Source: an uncultured Blautia sp. (GTDB taxonomy: Bacteria; Bacillota; Clostridia; Lachnospirales; Lachnospiraceae). Taken from it: a DNA stretch of 5,590 nt. Under the pieces are notes generated by a model. The model was not told where the DNA came from. It did no database searches and worked only from the letters and a program-made list of their open reading frames with translations. Position numbers and translations under genes: made by a program. Shown one piece after another: positions 4,598-5,590 of the stretch (its first letter is position 1; the number at the start of each line of letters is the position of its first letter). The DNA lies in the NCBI GenBank assembly GCA_900551465.1, contig URWL01000155.1, positions 1-5,590 of the forward strand. The letters run 5' to 3'.

Positions 4598-4613
4598 ACA
4601 CTTGATGAAGTGT
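4598..4613 (+). repeat. Six-bp inverted repeat at the spoIIE transcription start
   Basis: ACACTT (4598-4603) and AAGTGT (4608-4613) are exact inverted arms around GATG. It spans the predicted +1 and ends 5 nt before the SD run. If transcription starts near 4602 most of the left arm would be missing from the mRNA, so any role would be in DNA; chance is possible. Confidence 0.3.
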
Positions 4614-4618
4614 GCAGG

Positions 4619-4624
4619 GGGGAG
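4619..4624 (+). promoter_or_regulatory. Ribosome binding site that fixes the spoIIE start
   Basis: The G-rich run ending in GGGAGG (4619-4624) is 7 nt before ATG 4632. An in-frame ATG at 4605 lies upstream of this SD and would add nine residues; it is less likely. Further upstream the frame has stops at 4578-4580 and 4533-4535. Confidence 0.8.
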
Positions 4625-4631
4625 GCGAAAT

Positions 4632-5590
4632 ATGCAGGAATGGATGATTGCCATGCTCGTGATCAGTATGCTGCTGATTTTGCGGGACATGGCAAAAACT
4701 ATTTTGGCAGGTCATATGCACAAAAAGAAGAATCGGTATGAGTTCTGCGAAAATCATCCCCAAAAAGATAAGGTGGTACGATATGCTGATTCTTTTCAGA
4801 AACTGGCGGATACTTTTTATGGGATGCCCTATCGCAAGGAGTACCTTAGCAGCGGACAGATCGAAAAAATCCTGCAGGATACAACGGAAGATATGTGCAG
4901 CAGATGTTATCATAAAGAAATCTGCTGGGGACAAAATACAGAAACTATGAAAAAAGGCGGAGAAGCCCTTATCCGTGCTATTGAAGAGGGGAATGAAGAA
5001 GAGGAAGAAGCTGTTCGATGCCGTCTGGCAGAGCTGTGCTGTCATTCCGTGCAGTATCTGGAGATTGTCAGAGAAAACTTTTTGAAAGAAAAGCAGAATC
5101 TTATATGGAGCAATCGAATGATCGAGAACCGTCTGGCAGTAGCACAGCAGCTGACGGAAACTGCCAGGATCATGGGGACAGTGGCAGAGGATCTTTATGA
5201 TATCTCTCCGGCAGAGCCTGATCTTCAGGATAATTTGAAAAAAATACTAAAAAAGAAGCATATTCTTTTGAAAAACACCTGGGTGATGGACAAAGTAGAA
5301 GGAAGAAGACAGATGTTCCTTACCATGAAAACAAAAAATGGAAAGTGTGTTTCTGTTACAGAGATTGCAAGGATGCTGTCCGGGCTTTGCGAATGTGCAA
5401 TGACATCTGCCCAGGACAGCCGGTGTATTGTTAATAATGAATATCATACCGTCCATTTTGTAGAAGATGTCAGTTATCAGGTTATATACGGCGCTTCCAA
5501 GCTGACCAGGGAAGAAGAAAAAATTTCAGGCGACAATTATATCTTCAGTCAGAACGAAGGCGGAAGATTTGTTATGTGTCTGTCTGATGG
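4632..5590 (+). CDS. spoIIE: SpoIIE-type PP2C phosphatase with reduced membrane domain (3' end outside window)
   Basis: The frame stays open to the window edge, giving the first 319 residues. SpoIIE dephosphorylates SpoIIAA to release sigma-F in the forespore and interacts with FtsZ at the asymmetric septum. Visible here are one hydrophobic helix at 3-17 (WMIAMLVISMLLILR), a cysteine motif C89-x2-C92-x5-C98-W99 typical of the SpoIIE central region, an acidic patch at 118-126, a long charged helical region (about 105-215), and the beginning of the PP2C domain: SGDNY (299-303) and FVMCLSDG at the edge, whose Asp319 is the expected metal ligand of the SDGMG motif. B. subtilis SpoIIE has about ten transmembrane helices before the cysteine region; only one is present here. 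The start is fixed by GGGAGG at 4619-4624. A Spo0A-type promoter and the divIC neighbour support the identity; function depends on the unseen remainder. Confidence 0.88.
   Translation, partial: MQEWMIAMLVISMLLILRDMAKTILAGHMHKKKNRYEFCENHPQKDKVVRYADSFQKLADTFYGMPYRKEYLSSGQIEKILQDTTEDMCSRCYHKEICWGQNTETMKKGGEALIRAIEEGNEEEEEAVRCRLAELCCHSVQYLEIVRENFLKEKQNLIWSNRMIENRLAVAQQLTETARIMGTVAEDLYDISPAEPDLQDNLKKILKKKHILLKNTWVMDKVEGRRQMFLTMKTKNGKCVSVTEIARMLSGLCECAMTSAQDSRCIVNNEYHTVHFVEDVSYQVIYGASKLTREEEKISGDNYIFSQNEGGRFVMCLSD

Noticed and set aside
4575..5045. A 156-codon open frame on the minus strand opposite spoIIE
   Set aside because: The plus strand here encodes a recognisable SpoIIE N-terminus with its own promoter and SD; the antisense frame has no recognisable motif.
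4738..5200. Short plus-strand frames at 4738-4950 and 5018-5200
   Set aside because: They lie inside the continuous spoIIE frame (4632 onward) in other frames and have no recognisable domain.

Overview
The window reads as chromosomal DNA of a spore-forming, low-to-moderate GC Firmicute, most likely a Lachnospiraceae (Clostridium cluster XIVa) gut anaerobe. Supporting this are a run of sporulation genes (CotS-type coat protein, YabP, YabQ, SpoIIE), A/G-rich Shine-Dalgarno sequences, sigma-A style promoters, and mazG, HU, rqcP, yabP, yabQ, divIC and spoIIE lying in one order on one strand. The genus assignment is inference.

Layout, all genes on the + strand. 1-455: 3' end of a CotS-family coat protein gene. 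456-562: leader with a possible promoter and a small repeated/palindromic element. 563-2296: a 577-aa phosphohexomutase (PgcA-type phosphoglucomutase), followed after 12 nt by a single-domain MazG pyrophosphohydrolase (2309-2695). 2696-2836: a 141-bp regulatory gap with a perfect 10-bp inverted repeat overlapping the first of two candidate promoters for the HU gene (2837-3115). A strong intrinsic terminator follows HU and is only 17 nt from the start codon of rqcP (3176-3415). A sigma-E-like promoter then precedes yabP (3500-3766) and yabQ (3770-4234). divIC (TTG start at 4206) overlaps the 3' end of yabQ by 29 nt within a run of A-tracts. A 111-bp gap holds a promoter of the Spo0A-activated type (TTGACA, 21-bp spacer, TATAAT) in front of spoIIE, which runs off the window at 5590.

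How the genes work together. The cluster mixes housekeeping functions (NTP sanitation by MazG, nucleoid packing by HU, stalled-ribosome rescue by RqcP, cell division by DivIC) with sporulation functions acting at different stages: spoIIE at asymmetric division and forespore sigma-F activation, yabP/yabQ in the mother cell, CotS-like protein in the coat. The promoters seen here fit that division: vegetative promoters before HU, a sigma-E-like one before yabP, and a Spo0A/sigma-A-type one before spoIIE.

Most notable: the SpoIIE encoded here has one predicted transmembrane helix where the B. subtilis protein has about ten, and in-frame stops upstream of its start rule out a hidden membrane domain. 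Its promoter nevertheless shows the wide-spacer layout known for B. subtilis spoIIE. I found no mobile element, CRISPR array, tRNA or rRNA, and no clearly novel system; the interest lies in regulatory architecture and protein-domain variation inside a known cluster.
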